The position numbers and the translations under genes were made by a program. A stretch of DNA of 64,000 nucleotides from Shewanella donghaensis (GTDB taxonomy: Bacteria; Pseudomonadota; Gammaproteobacteria; Enterobacterales; Shewanellaceae). This document shows, piece by piece, positions 44,376-53,520 of the stretch. The DNA lies in assembly GCF_007567505.1 (NCBI RefSeq), contig NZ_CP041783.1:2046001-2110000 (forward strand), read 5' to 3'. Under the pieces are notes generated by a model, which searched no databases, had not been told where the DNA came from, and saw only the letters and a program-made list of their open reading frames with translations. Each line of letters opens with the position of its first letter. The stretch's first letter is position 1.

Positions 44376-45133
44376 TGAACAATCTTATTGAACTTGCCGC
44401 AGCTGAGATTAAAGAGCTCGCTGACGTTGAGCCACAACAAGCAAGTAAACGATTCGAAATCATTGCTAACACAATGAATGATGAACAGCTTGTTGATGTT
44501 ATCGAGCATATGGATATAGTTACCTTAACTCAAATCAATAGTCATCATGATATTTCATGTCCGTCGATCATGTCTGAGCTAATGACGCCAGAACAAATTC
44601 GCGACATAGTGTGTCAGCAACCTCTTTATTGGGAAGAAAAAGTTAAAACCAATGTCGATGAGTTAATGCATCATACCTTTGAGTTTTTAACCTACCTTAT
44701 CCGTATTCAAGGTACTGAAGAAAAACAAGCCGCTATTTTAGAATGTATTGCTGATGATCCTGCTGGGCTATTTTATTTATCGATTCCCTTTATTGAATTG
44801 ATTTTAGCGCCATCGGGCGAAACAGACCACAACACTATTTTTGATTCTTATGATGACGAAGATGATGGTGAAACGGTCGGTTATGACACATGGCAAACAG
44901 ATGAAGAAGCCCATAGTCTCGCGATGGATGATCCACGCAGTTTATTAGCGTTAATTCATCAAATCACGCCTGAAGTGGCTAAGTCGATTAAGAACCTCCT
45001 GCGCAATGAAAGCTCAGGTTGGGAACAAATCATTGGTAAATTCGTTAATGAGCTTGTATTGCAAGCCAAAGAGAAAAACGAAGTTGAAGATGAATATGCT
45101 GAAGTCGATGATATGTTTACTTTTCTTGATTAA
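44375..45133 (+). CDS. unknown acidic helical protein (J-domain operon)
   Basis: 252 residues, mostly helical and acidic, cytoplasmic. Its N-terminus (AAEIKELADVEPQQASKRFEIIANTMNDEQLVDVIEH) is reminiscent of helical-repeat folds, and Asp/Glu-rich stretches occur at about 153-167 and at the C-terminus (EVEDEYAEVDDMFTFLD). No enzyme motif seen. Its start overlaps the stop of the preceding gene. Confidence 0.75.
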   Translation: MNNLIELAAAEIKELADVEPQQASKRFEIIANTMNDEQLVDVIEHMDIVTLTQINSHHDISCPSIMSELMTPEQIRDIVCQQPLYWEEKVKTNVDELMHHTFEFLTYLIRIQGTEEKQAAILECIADDPAGLFYLSIPFIELILAPSGETDHNTIFDSYDDEDDGETVGYDTWQTDEEAHSLAMDDPRSLLALIHQITPEVAKSIKNLLRNESSGWEQIIGKFVNELVLQAKEKNEVEDEYAEVDDMFTFLD

Positions 45134-45145
45134 GGAAACCAGTTA

Positions 45146-46045
45146 ATGCAGTTAGCATTACGTGATAACAACCAAGGCCCGTACTTTAGTCGGGTGCTTG
45201 AGTATGGTCGTAACGAGACACTATTAACTGATGAGCATGTCACTCAGATAAAATCGAAAGCGATTTTAATGAGCTTAAAACTTGCTGACAAGTTCTACAA
45301 CAAGCACAAAATGCATTTACTTGAGCACGCTGCCCATGATGTTATTGGCGTAGTGAGTTTAGGCCTTATTGCCTTAACAGGTCATGAACCTGTAGGCTCA
45401 ATCAATTTGCTCAAAACCCCTGATGGCGTGATGAAATGCTTCCAGAAAGGTTGGAGCATGTTGACTACGGTGAGCAAGCACATGCACGGCAGTGAGCAGT
45501 CACTCTATGGTGATATCAACCCCATTCTCATGGAAAAAATATCTACCCCGCCAGACACTGAAGAATGGCTAGGTTGGCAAGATTACCAAAAGGCACTCAC
45601 TGACCATAAAAGCCAAGAAGCAACTCAGGTGTTACTTGAGACGTTTTACTCAAAAGTGGAGCTTGATCCACTCTTTAGTCTTGGGCTTGAAAGTGTCCTT
45701 GCCGAAGCCGTGTTATATCGAATCATGTTCGATGATGCTCGCGTCCGTGAAGATATGAAAAAGCGTCTGCGTAGAATTGCATTAGATGATAAGTGGTTCA
45801 GTGTTGAAGTCATTCAAATTCACACCGACCGAGCGTTGAAACTGTTACCAGAATCATTAGCAGAGGCGATTCGCCAAGACTTAGGTAAACATTTTTACCA
45901 AGAGTTATTGCGAACGCTTAAGTTTGCCAAGAAATACCGTGAACTCGCTCTTGATGATGCCAGTCCTGAAAAGCTTGAACGTTATGAGCAAAAACACGGC
46001 TTACAAAGTGTGTTACTGGGTTGGCAAGATACAATTGAGTTCTAG
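45146..46045 (+). CDS. unknown helical protein, last gene of the J-domain operon
   Basis: 299 residues, predicted soluble and mainly alpha-helical, with no motif I recognise. The N-terminal part contains SRVLEYGRNETLLTDEHVTQIKSKAILMSLKLADKFYNKHK. A short hydrophobic stretch (AAHDVIGVVSLGLIALTG, about 69-86) could be a buried helix. It starts 12 nt after the previous gene and a strong terminator follows, so it ends the operon. Confidence 0.75.
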   Translation: MQLALRDNNQGPYFSRVLEYGRNETLLTDEHVTQIKSKAILMSLKLADKFYNKHKMHLLEHAAHDVIGVVSLGLIALTGHEPVGSINLLKTPDGVMKCFQKGWSMLTTVSKHMHGSEQSLYGDINPILMEKISTPPDTEEWLGWQDYQKALTDHKSQEATQVLLETFYSKVELDPLFSLGLESVLAEAVLYRIMFDDARVREDMKKRLRRIALDDKWFSVEVIQIHTDRALKLLPESLAEAIRQDLGKHFYQELLRTLKFAKKYRELALDDASPEKLERYEQKHGLQSVLLGWQDTIEF

Positions 46046-46102
46046 CAGATAAACTCTCATATAGCGACTTTAGCTGGGCTAAAGACATCATCGCACAACA
46101 CT

Positions 46103-46130
46103 AAAGGGTAATTTATTTACCCTTTTTTTT
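46103..46130 (+). terminator. terminator of the J-domain operon
   Basis: AAAGGGTAA and TTACCCTTT form a 9-bp perfect stem with a 5-nt loop, ending in a run of eight T residues, 57 nt after the last stop codon. Confidence 0.92.
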
Positions 46131-46248
46131 GCTTTAAACTTCTGATCTAAATATCAATATTTCTCGTACTATTACCCATGTTATAGAGGGTATGAATAAC
46201 TAAATCAGTTTGAATCAAATATAAAATTCAGAAGTATCGGAGTAGTCC

Positions 46249-47589
46249 ATGAGTAGAGATGTTGCTGAAAGAAATAATGGGGCGAATGTTGCCAAGGTCC
46301 CCAGTAGTCGATTATCTCGATTAGGAAAAATCGGCTCTCTTGCATCGCGACTGGCAGGCAATGTCATTTATGAAGGCGCGAAGCAACTCAGTAAAGGCCA
46401 ATCTCCTAAACTTCAACAATTGATACTCACCCCAAAAAATATGACTCAAGTGGCTGAAAAGCTCTCTCAGCTTCGCGGCGCTGCCATGAAAGTGGGTCAG
46501 ATGATTTCAATGGATAGTGGCGACATCCTCCCGCCTGAAATCAGTGAAATCTTATCAAAATTACGCGATGACGCCAAAGCCATGCCTCATAAACAACTGG
46601 TTGAAATGTTAAAGCAACAATGGGGGCTGGATTGGCTAGCGCCTTTCGCGCAATTTGAATTACGCCCTTTTGCAGCGGCCTCTATTGGTCAGGTACATTT
46701 AGCGTATTTAGACAGTGGTGAAAAACTTGCTGTAAAAATTCAATATCCAGGCATAAAAGACAGTATCGACAGCGATATTGATAATGTCGCCACACTATTA
46801 AAAGTGGCGCAATTAGTCCCTGATAATGTGCAATTTGATAAGTTATTGTCAGAAGCTAAAGCGCAATTGCACCATGAAGCAGATTATTGTTATGAAGCTA
46901 AATTATTACAGCAATATCGACATTGGATTGGCGATAATGAACACTTTATAGTGCCAAAGGTATACTCCGAACTCAGCACCGACAGTATTCTGGTGATGGA
47001 GTTTATCGAGGGTGTTCCAATAGAGTCAGTACTGACAATGGAACAAAGCATTCGAGATAATGTCGCCACCCGTTTACTCAGTCTATTTTTAGACGAATTA
47101 TTTACCTTCAAACTGGTGCAGACAGATCCTAATTTTGCCAACTTCATGTATCAGGTAGAGTCGGAAAAAATTGTACTATTAGATTTTGGCGCCACACGCA
47201 GTATTTCGGATAATTTATCCAGCGGTTACAACATGCTTATGCAAGGCGCAATGACCAGTGACAGTGAACTGATGACTCAAGCTGCGGCGCAAATAGGTTT
47301 CTTTCAAAAGGAAATAACCCCAGAGCAGCAGCTAGTGATTGTCGATATTTTCCATCAAGCTTGCGAGCCACTGCGTTGTGAAGGCGAATATAACTTTGCT
47401 GAAAGCAATCTTGCCAAACGTATCACTGAGTCAGCAAAAGCCATGAGCACCAAACCTGATGAATGGCATACCCCGCCTACCGATGCCATTTTTGTACATA
47501 GAAAACTCGCAGGCATATACTTACTCGCCTCTCGTATCAAAGCTAAAATTGATGTTAAAGCGTTATTCTTGAATCATCAAAAGACATAA
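46249..47589 (+). CDS. ABC1/UbiB-family atypical kinase
   Basis: 446-residue member of the ABC1/ADCK/UbiB family. The KxGQ motif (Lys81-Gln84 in AAMKVGQMIS), the Ala-rich loop FAAASIGQVH (141-150) that replaces the glycine loop, Lys163 in VKIQYPG, the catalytic-loop TDPNFANFMY and the DFG motif in LLDFGATR are all present. Relatives support ubiquinone biosynthesis. This is shorter than UbiB and lacks its C-terminal membrane helices, so it is a paralogue, not ubiB itself. Transcribed alone. Confidence 0.9.
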   Translation: MSRDVAERNNGANVAKVPSSRLSRLGKIGSLASRLAGNVIYEGAKQLSKGQSPKLQQLILTPKNMTQVAEKLSQLRGAAMKVGQMISMDSGDILPPEISEILSKLRDDAKAMPHKQLVEMLKQQWGLDWLAPFAQFELRPFAAASIGQVHLAYLDSGEKLAVKIQYPGIKDSIDSDIDNVATLLKVAQLVPDNVQFDKLLSEAKAQLHHEADYCYEAKLLQQYRHWIGDNEHFIVPKVYSELSTDSILVMEFIEGVPIESVLTMEQSIRDNVATRLLSLFLDELFTFKLVQTDPNFANFMYQVESEKIVLLDFGATRSISDNLSSGYNMLMQGAMTSDSELMTQAAAQIGFFQKEITPEQQLVIVDIFHQACEPLRCEGEYNFAESNLAKRITESAKAMSTKPDEWHTPPTDAIFVHRKLAGIYLLASRIKAKIDVKALFLNHQKT

Positions 47590-47706
47590 TGAGAGGGATA
47601 TTGCATAAAGGATTGTTTAATAGAAAAACAGTCCCATATCTAATGATAACCCTACACAAAGAACAAATTATCAAGAGTCCATTCAGACTCAAACAAGGAG
47701 AGTGAC

Positions 47707-48090
47707 ATGTTCAGCCACATCATGATCGGCAGTAACGATATAGAAAAGTCAAAAGCATTCTACGATGCAACCTTCGCGGTTTTAGGTTATGAACCTGGCG
47801 TCATCGATGAAAAAGGTCGTTGTTTTTACTTCACTGAAAGCGGTATTTTTGCCATAACCAAACCGATTAATGGCGAGCCATCCACTCATGGTAACGGCAC
47901 CACCATAGGTTTCAGCGTTAAAGATGCTGCCCAAGGAGATAAATGGCATGAAGTAGGCGCTGCAAATGGTGGTACACCTTGTGAAGAGCCTCCAGGCGTA
48001 CGTTCAAACCCTGCAATGAATTTGTACCTGGCTTACTTACTTGATCCTTCTGGCAATAAAATTTGCGTACTGCATCGACTTCCGAAGTAA
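47707..48090 (+). CDS. VOC/glyoxalase-like protein
   Basis: 127-residue VOC protein beginning MFSHIMIGSNDIEKSKAFYDATFAVLGY and containing GNGTTIGFSVKDAAQGDKWHEVGAANGGT, typical of glyoxalase-like proteins of about 125 residues. The C-terminal YLLDPSGNKICVLHR lacks the usual final Glu metal ligand, so it may not be a classical glyoxalase. AAGGAG precedes the ATG and a clear terminator follows. Confidence 0.85.
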   Translation: MFSHIMIGSNDIEKSKAFYDATFAVLGYEPGVIDEKGRCFYFTESGIFAITKPINGEPSTHGNGTTIGFSVKDAAQGDKWHEVGAANGGTPCEEPPGVRSNPAMNLYLAYLLDPSGNKICVLHRLPK

Positions 48091-48149
48091 CTGTACACGT
48101 ACTTTTTATGACTAGGTACACGCTTCAGTAAACGGCGATGACTTGAAAG

Positions 48150-48187
48150 CACATAGCGTTTATAACTCGTCGCTATGTGTTTTTTTA
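48150..48187 (+). terminator. terminator of the VOC gene
   Basis: CACATAGCG and CGCTATGTG, 9-bp perfect stem, followed by a run of seven T residues. Confidence 0.9.
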
Positions 48188-48404
48188 CGTTAGCCAACTC
48201 ATTAAGTTACAGCGATGCCATTTGTTTATTCAATCGTTATTCCTTCCCAAAACTGGTATCGATTGAAAAGCCTATCTATCATTTGAAAGTACAAATACAT
48301 CAATTGTCGTTCACTTAAATATTTCGCAATAATTGATTCACTCCACCATCTTACCGACCAATGAGTTAAACTCTCCCCACTACGACTTTGACAGAGACAT
48401 CACA

Positions 48405-49184
48405 ATGAAATTGGGTATTTCGTTATTCCTAGCTTATATTTTACTTCTTGCCCCCCATACACTCGCTAGCCAAATACAGCTTGAAAACGGTGTTGACTTG
48501 AGTGAGACGACAAAAGGCCAATTGTCAGTAAAGCAACTCATCGACAATGTGTTTCAGTTTACTTCTTACTTCCATACTCAAGACTACGGTTTCGTTTCAG
48601 CTAATGGGTTAGTCGTTATTGATGACACTGATGCCTACATGATTGATACCCCGTGGACAGAAACAGACACCATTAAATTGGTTAGTTGGATTAAAGAACA
48701 AGGCTTTGAGCTAAAAGCCAGTGTCTCAACTCATTCACATGATGATCGCTCTGCAGGGATTGGCTATTTAAATTCAATCAAGGTCGATACCTATGTTTCT
48801 GAACTGACTAATTCACTGTTAAAGGCCGATAATAAGGCCTTAGCAAAGCATGCTTTTTCAGGCGATAGCCTCTACCTAGCCAATAACCTCATTGAGGTGC
48901 GCTATTTCGGTGCTGGTCATACCCAAGATAATTTGGTGGTTTGGCTACCTCAATCAAAATTGTTATATGGCGGTTGCTTGATCAAAAGTCAGCGTAGCCA
49001 AAGTATGGGCTATATCGCTGAAGCCTCACTAGCTGAATGGCCAAATACCATAGACAAAGCTAAATCTCGCTATAATGATGCCGTTATTGTCGTACCCGGT
49101 CATGGGAGAAATGGCGGTTTAGAAATACTCGACCATACCCAAGCCTTAATCGCTGAAGAAGTTAAAAATAATCAGCTAAAATAA
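48405..49184 (+). CDS. subclass B1 metallo-beta-lactamase
   Basis: 259-residue protein with a Sec signal peptide (LGISLFLAYILLLAPHTLA, cleavage near 21). The complete B1 zinc set is visible: His110-x-His112-x-Asp114 (THSHDDR), His172 (GAGHTQDN), Cys191 (YGGCLIKS) and His233 (VPGHG). The B1 sequence GGCLIKS separates it from B2, B3 and from the alkylsulfatases. ATG 48405 gives a clean signal peptide; a reading from 48333 adds 24 polar residues. It is expected to hydrolyse penicillins and carbapenems in the periplasm. It has no mobile element or integron nearby, fitting an intrinsic gene like SFB-1/SLB-1 of marine Shewanella. Confidence 0.9.
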   Translation: MKLGISLFLAYILLLAPHTLASQIQLENGVDLSETTKGQLSVKQLIDNVFQFTSYFHTQDYGFVSANGLVVIDDTDAYMIDTPWTETDTIKLVSWIKEQGFELKASVSTHSHDDRSAGIGYLNSIKVDTYVSELTNSLLKADNKALAKHAFSGDSLYLANNLIEVRYFGAGHTQDNLVVWLPQSKLLYGGCLIKSQRSQSMGYIAEASLAEWPNTIDKAKSRYNDAVIVVPGHGRNGGLEILDHTQALIAEEVKNNQLK

Positions 49185-49262
49185 ATAAACTGCTAAGCAC
49201 CTTAAATATTATGCTCTTTATTAGGCTTATGTTTTCATTCATTGAAATAAGAATCTGTAAAA

Positions 49263-51002
49263 ATGCCAACTGATAATCGCCATCGTTTTATACCTTTTGC
49301 TACTGACATAAGCGCACATTCGCTACCAGCAAAGTTTACATTCCCTTTTTATTATCAGCCGCATCCATTAGCAATAGTTGCAGCCGAACAACTGCAGCAA
49401 CATTTGCTACACCAAACAGATTGGCAGCATAATTTTGGCACTACTGATTCAGACAAAGAACTCTCAGCTCAGAGTGAAACACGAGCTCAATGCGAATCGA
49501 CAAAATCACTTCCTCCAATAGGTAAAATGTTCGGGGTATTGGTCGTCAGGAATGCCGAAGGAGAATTAGGCTTTTTATCTGCATTCTCTGGTAAATTAGC
49601 TGACCAAAACTTGTGGCCACAGTTTGTGCCACCGGTATTTGATATGCTCACCAAGGATAGTTTTTTTCAACAAGAAAACGTTGAGATAAATCAGCTCAAT
49701 ACGCAACTAACCTCCTTAGAGAATGAGCCATTACGCCAGCAATTAACGACTAAGCTAGCAGATATGCAGCAGCAAGCAGACTCGGCCATTGCGACTCATA
49801 GATCGTTAATGATCGAAAATAGAAAGCAACGTAAAGCCCAGCGTGCAACAGTTGAAAATCTCACTGAAGCTGAATTTACGACACTCTCTATTGAAATGAG
49901 TAGACAAAGTGTCAGTGATAAAAAGCAACTTAGTGACTTAAAAGAGTATTGGGAAAAGCAACTGTCATTAATATCAGATCCTTTAGCAAAGCTAGAAAGT
50001 GCAATTTTAAGCATAAAACAGCAACGAAAAAAGCAATCTAATGCCCTGCAGCATAAGCTATTCGCACAATATGATTTTCTCAATATCTTAGGAAAAAAAA
50101 GCGATCTCAATACGATCTTTAAAGATGCCCCCAATCATCTCCCACCAGCGGGCGCTGGAGAATGCGCCGCACCAAAATTACTGCAATATGCTTTCGCTAA
50201 TAATCTCACACCTATAACCATGGCCGAATTTTGGTGGGGAATATCACCAAAATCAGAAATTAAACAACATAAAAACTATTACCCTGCATGCCATGGAAAG
50301 TGTCGCCCCATCTTAGCTCACATGCTTAAAGGGCTAGATGTTGATGATAATCCATTACTCACCAATCCCGCTGAAGGCGTGCCTCTGCCTATCCTTTATC
50401 AAGATGAAGACATTGTCATTGTGAATAAACCAGCAGAGTTCTTATCCGTCCCAGGAAAGAATATTGCCGACTCAGTATTTAGTAGAATGAAGCAAAAGTT
50501 CCCCCAAGCAACGGGACCATTGATCGTCCATAGGTTAGACATGTCTACTTCTGGTTTAATGGTGATAGCCTTATCAAAAGAAGCCAATAAACACTTAGTA
50601 CAACAGTTTATAAATCGAACAGTAATTAAGCGATATATTGCAAAGATCGATGGGATCCCTAAATTTGATCGAGGCGAGATCTCACTCCCGTTAAGAGTGG
50701 ATTTGGACGATCGACCAAAACAATTGGTTTGTTATCAGCATGGAAAACACGCAGAGACATATTGGGAAAAAGTACAAGAAACAAACAATTCGTGCTTGAT
50801 TCATTTATACCCCAAGACAGGTAGAACTCATCAATTAAGAGTACATTGTGCACATTTCAATGGATTAAACATGCCTATATTAGGTGATGATTTATATGGA
50901 AAAACCGCACACAGACTGCATTTGCATGCTCAATACCTTTCATTAAATCATCCAAAAACTAATCAGAAAATGATCTTTGAAGTTAACGCTGATTTCGAAT
51001 AA
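49263..51002 (+). CDS. RluA-family pseudouridine synthase with long N-terminal extension
   Basis: 579 residues. The C-terminal half is the catalytic domain: ILYQDEDIVIVNKPAEFLSVPGK starts it, and the catalytic Asp426 lies in HRLDMSTSGLMVIA, followed by TGRTHQLRVHCAH and LGDDLYG. The first 350 or so residues include a coiled-coil region (about 150-275) with many Gln/Lys and a Cys/His-containing segment (PAGAGECAAPKLLQYAF, YYPACHGKC), as in the large RluA-like proteins of Vibrio and Shewanella. It modifies an rRNA or tRNA uridine; the site is not deducible here. Confidence 0.9.
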   Translation: MPTDNRHRFIPFATDISAHSLPAKFTFPFYYQPHPLAIVAAEQLQQHLLHQTDWQHNFGTTDSDKELSAQSETRAQCESTKSLPPIGKMFGVLVVRNAEGELGFLSAFSGKLADQNLWPQFVPPVFDMLTKDSFFQQENVEINQLNTQLTSLENEPLRQQLTTKLADMQQQADSAIATHRSLMIENRKQRKAQRATVENLTEAEFTTLSIEMSRQSVSDKKQLSDLKEYWEKQLSLISDPLAKLESAILSIKQQRKKQSNALQHKLFAQYDFLNILGKKSDLNTIFKDAPNHLPPAGAGECAAPKLLQYAFANNLTPITMAEFWWGISPKSEIKQHKNYYPACHGKCRPILAHMLKGLDVDDNPLLTNPAEGVPLPILYQDEDIVIVNKPAEFLSVPGKNIADSVFSRMKQKFPQATGPLIVHRLDMSTSGLMVIALSKEANKHLVQQFINRTVIKRYIAKIDGIPKFDRGEISLPLRVDLDDRPKQLVCYQHGKHAETYWEKVQETNNSCLIHLYPKTGRTHQLRVHCAHFNGLNMPILGDDLYGKTAHRLHLHAQYLSLNHPKTNQKMIFEVNADFE

Positions 51003-51276
51003 CGCAAAAATTAAAACACTAGTTTTAAACGAACGGATGAATTAGTGTCAATTTTTTGTCTCTTTTTGAGGCAAATAAAGTCTCATTTATCAGCATTTGC
51101 AAGTAGATATGTTAACCATTATCAGTTAATGTAACTACTTCGTACGATATCAGGTTTAATTGATAACAACCCAATAAGCTAACGTTTATTCGTTTAAATA
51201 TTCAAGTCACCAACAAGCTGTTGATTATATTAATAAAACTTTGGCTTACTGCACTATTTAAGGAAAAAAGTGGACT

Positions 51277-51696
51277 ATGAAAGAGTGGTATTTCTCAAAT
51301 GATGGTGAAATCAGCGGACCTCTTAGGCTTGCTGAATCCAATAAGTTTATTGCGTCAAATCCAAATGTTTATGCGTGGCATCCATCTTATGCGCAATGGG
51401 TTCCAGTTAGTGATATTGAAGAGTTCGATATTGCTATAACTCCTCCTCCCGCACCAGCTGAAATACCTCAACAACTGATTGAGCATTTCACCGCTAAAGA
51501 GCGAGAGTTGAACGTAGCTCTAGGTAGAATTGATAATACAATTCAAACAATTAGTGCTTCAATGTCCGATATTGATCGCGATACTAATCGTTTTAAAGTC
51601 ACCACTAAAGAATTAAACGATAAAGTAGAAGCAACCCTAAGAAGCGTTAATGAACAATATGCTGCATTACAGAAAACACTGACCGGTGTGAGCTGA
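51277..51696 (+). CDS. GYF_2-like protein with coiled coil (short paralogue)
   Basis: 139 residues. The N-terminal 55 form a GYF_2 (DUF4339)-like domain (EWYFSNDGEISGPLRLAESNKFI...WHPSYAQWVPVSDIEEF): Trp-Tyr, Gly-Pro and the Trp-x-P/x-W pattern match. A short proline linker (PPPAPAEIP) leads into a predicted coiled coil (about 75-139) ending in LRSVNEQYAALQKTL. No signal or membrane segment. Paralogous to the next gene, 74 nt downstream. Purine-rich AAGGAAAAAAG lies before the ATG. Confidence 0.75.
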   Translation: MKEWYFSNDGEISGPLRLAESNKFIASNPNVYAWHPSYAQWVPVSDIEEFDIAITPPPAPAEIPQQLIEHFTAKERELNVALGRIDNTIQTISASMSDIDRDTNRFKVTTKELNDKVEATLRSVNEQYAALQKTLTGVS

Positions 51697-51770
51697 TTGA
51701 GTAGATAAAGTTTACTACTCTTATTTGCATATAACATTTGTTTAAAACTTAAAAAAATAAGAATACGATT

Positions 51771-52790
51771 ATGAAAAAATGGTTTTTTTCAAAAAATGGC
51801 AAAATATCAGGGCCATTTACAGAAGTTGAAGCAAAAGAATTTTTACTCAATGATGGTAATTGTTACGGATGGCATCCATCATTTACACAGTGGAAGCCTG
51901 CAGGCAGCATACCCGAATTTGCTGCAATAGTTCCTTCTGTCACTCCACCAGCTGAAATTCCTCAAGCATTGATTGAAGAATTTGCCGCAAAAGATAAATC
52001 TATTCAAACTAAGCTGCGTAGCATGGAAGAAAGCGTTATTTCTACCAAAGCATACCTACTCGAGTTTGAACAAGAAATTAGCAATTATAAAAAGTTAACT
52101 AATAATCTTAATGATGAAGTAAAAAATAATATTAGTCCTTTTGAAAATAAATATAATTCGTTCCAAAGTTCATTTGATGAACTCGTCGGTGCGTTATCAA
52201 TTGCTAAAACTGAAGTCACCGAAGTTGTTACTGAATTCAACCAACGTGTTAATAAGCGATTAGCAGAAAGTGGTTCACCTACCAAAGCTAAATCTACGAT
52301 ACAAAGGGATCCTGTCAGTTCAGCAACCTTAACCGTTGATAATGTTTCAGAAATTAGTGACCAAATACAAAGAGCTTTAGCTGATAGCATGATGTCAGCA
52401 GTTGCAGAAGCTGACAATTCAGAGCTAACAGCTCAAAAATCGTTAGACCCTGTTGCAGTAGCACCTAAGAAAGCAAAAGAAAAAACCAAGATTGATAAAA
52501 TTGAATTCTCTGAAGACATCACTGCTGAGTCAAACTCTCCAGTTGAAGATAAACCAGCTGGATTATCCGGTGTAAGTAATATCTTCAAGTCTGTCTTCAA
52601 GGGGGATCCTAAGACACCGCCAAAAAAGTCAGAAACGCCGGATGAAGTAGCACAACTGGCTAAATCGAACAAAGCTACCACCGATAATAATGAATCTAAT
52701 AATGTTAAAGGTGAAGTTGTAGAAACGGAAGATGAAAAAGAAGCAAGAATGAGACGCCGAAGAAGACGCACTCATTACGTTGCATCATAA
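51771..52790 (+). CDS. GYF_2-like protein with coiled coil and Arg-rich tail (long paralogue)
   Basis: 339 residues. The first 110 align with the preceding protein (KWFFSKNGKISGPFTEVEAKEFL, WHPSFTQWKPAGSIPEFA, PPAEIPQALIEEFAAKDKSI). A coiled coil spans about 80-165. The remainder is low-complexity and charged (Ser/Lys/Glu/Pro-rich, about 170-320). It ends in a basic cluster of seven Arg residues within RMRRRRRRTHYVAS. Probably a scaffold or membrane/nucleic-acid-associated adaptor, which is inference. Convergent with ybaK, separated by a strong terminator. Confidence 0.75.
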   Translation: MKKWFFSKNGKISGPFTEVEAKEFLLNDGNCYGWHPSFTQWKPAGSIPEFAAIVPSVTPPAEIPQALIEEFAAKDKSIQTKLRSMEESVISTKAYLLEFEQEISNYKKLTNNLNDEVKNNISPFENKYNSFQSSFDELVGALSIAKTEVTEVVTEFNQRVNKRLAESGSPTKAKSTIQRDPVSSATLTVDNVSEISDQIQRALADSMMSAVAEADNSELTAQKSLDPVAVAPKKAKEKTKIDKIEFSEDITAESNSPVEDKPAGLSGVSNIFKSVFKGDPKTPPKKSETPDEVAQLAKSNKATTDNNESNNVKGEVVETEDEKEARMRRRRRRTHYVAS

Positions 52791-52890
52791 GAGATAATTT
52801 TATTTTTATCTCTTATGAGTTCCGAACATTAGAATCTTACATTTAGATTGTTAATTTGCTTATCGCTGATTCGATTTAGACAAGAATAAC

Positions 52891-52924
52891 AAAGGCCTAT
52901 TAATTTATTAATAGGCCTTTTCTT
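52891..52924. terminator. bidirectional terminator
   Basis: 13-bp perfect stem (AAAGGCCTATTAA with TTAATAGGCCTTT) and a 4-nt loop, followed by TCTTT on the plus side, between convergent genes. Confidence 0.9.
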
Positions 52925-52939
52925 TACCTGTAATATCAG

Positions 52940-53410
52940 CTACTCACAGCCGATATTAGCAAATACACCTTGGGTGAACTGTTGTAAGTATAAAGGACAA
53001 AGTGAGATTTCTAAACCTCTGCGACCTCCACTCACAAATACTTGCTTAAAATGCTTCGCAGAACTATCTATCACTGTTTTTAACCGCTTTTTCTGCCCTA
53101 AAGGGCTAACACCACCCAATATATAGCCCGTTGATTTTTCTACTGCTGATATATCAGCCATTATTGCTTTTTTGGCGCCCATTGCTTTTGCAATTAACTT
53201 TAGATTCAACATCGCCGTCATGGGGACAACTGCCACCACCAGCTCTTTGTTATCTATTGCCACCACTAAGGTTTTAAATACCTGTTCAGCAGGTACCCCT
53301 AACTTTTCTACCGCTTCGCCACCGTAAGATTCCACACTACTATCATGCGTATACTCGACAATCTCATAAGGAATTTTATGTTTATTCAACATATTGATGG
53401 CAGGAGTCAT
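52940..53410 (-). CDS. ybaK: Cys-tRNA(Pro) deacylase YbaK
   Basis: 156-residue YbaK/EbsC-type editing protein that hydrolyses mischarged Cys-tRNA(Pro). TPAINMLNKHKIPYEIVEYTHD opens it, and EQVFKTLVVAID, VVPMTAMLNLKLIAKAMGAKKA and the signature GYILGGVSPLGQKKRLKTVID all match the family. AAGGTG precedes the ATG. Soluble, monocistronic, with a 14-bp tandem repeat just upstream. Confidence 0.94.
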   Translation of the reverse strand: MTPAINMLNKHKIPYEIVEYTHDSSVESYGGEAVEKLGVPAEQVFKTLVVAIDNKELVVAVVPMTAMLNLKLIAKAMGAKKAIMADISAVEKSTGYILGGVSPLGQKKRLKTVIDSSAKHFKQVFVSGGRRGLEISLCPLYLQQFTQGVFANIGCE

Positions 53411-53447
53411 AAAATCACCTTTGATAAGCCAATGTTATACGGCGCTA

Positions 53448-53489
53448 TAATACCTAGTAGCTAATACCTAGTCGCTAATACCTAGTAGC
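53448..53489. repeat. three 14-bp tandem repeats
   Basis: TAATACCTAGTAGC, TAATACCTAGTCGC and TAATACCTAGTAGC in sequence, between ybaK and the small membrane-protein gene. Confidence 0.9.
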
Positions 53490-53520
53490 TAACGCTGATA
53501 AGCAAAATTAGAGAATGATA

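Noticed and set aside
46249..47589. ubiB itself
   Set aside because: Shorter, without C-terminal membrane helices, and no ubiE/ubiJ neighbours.
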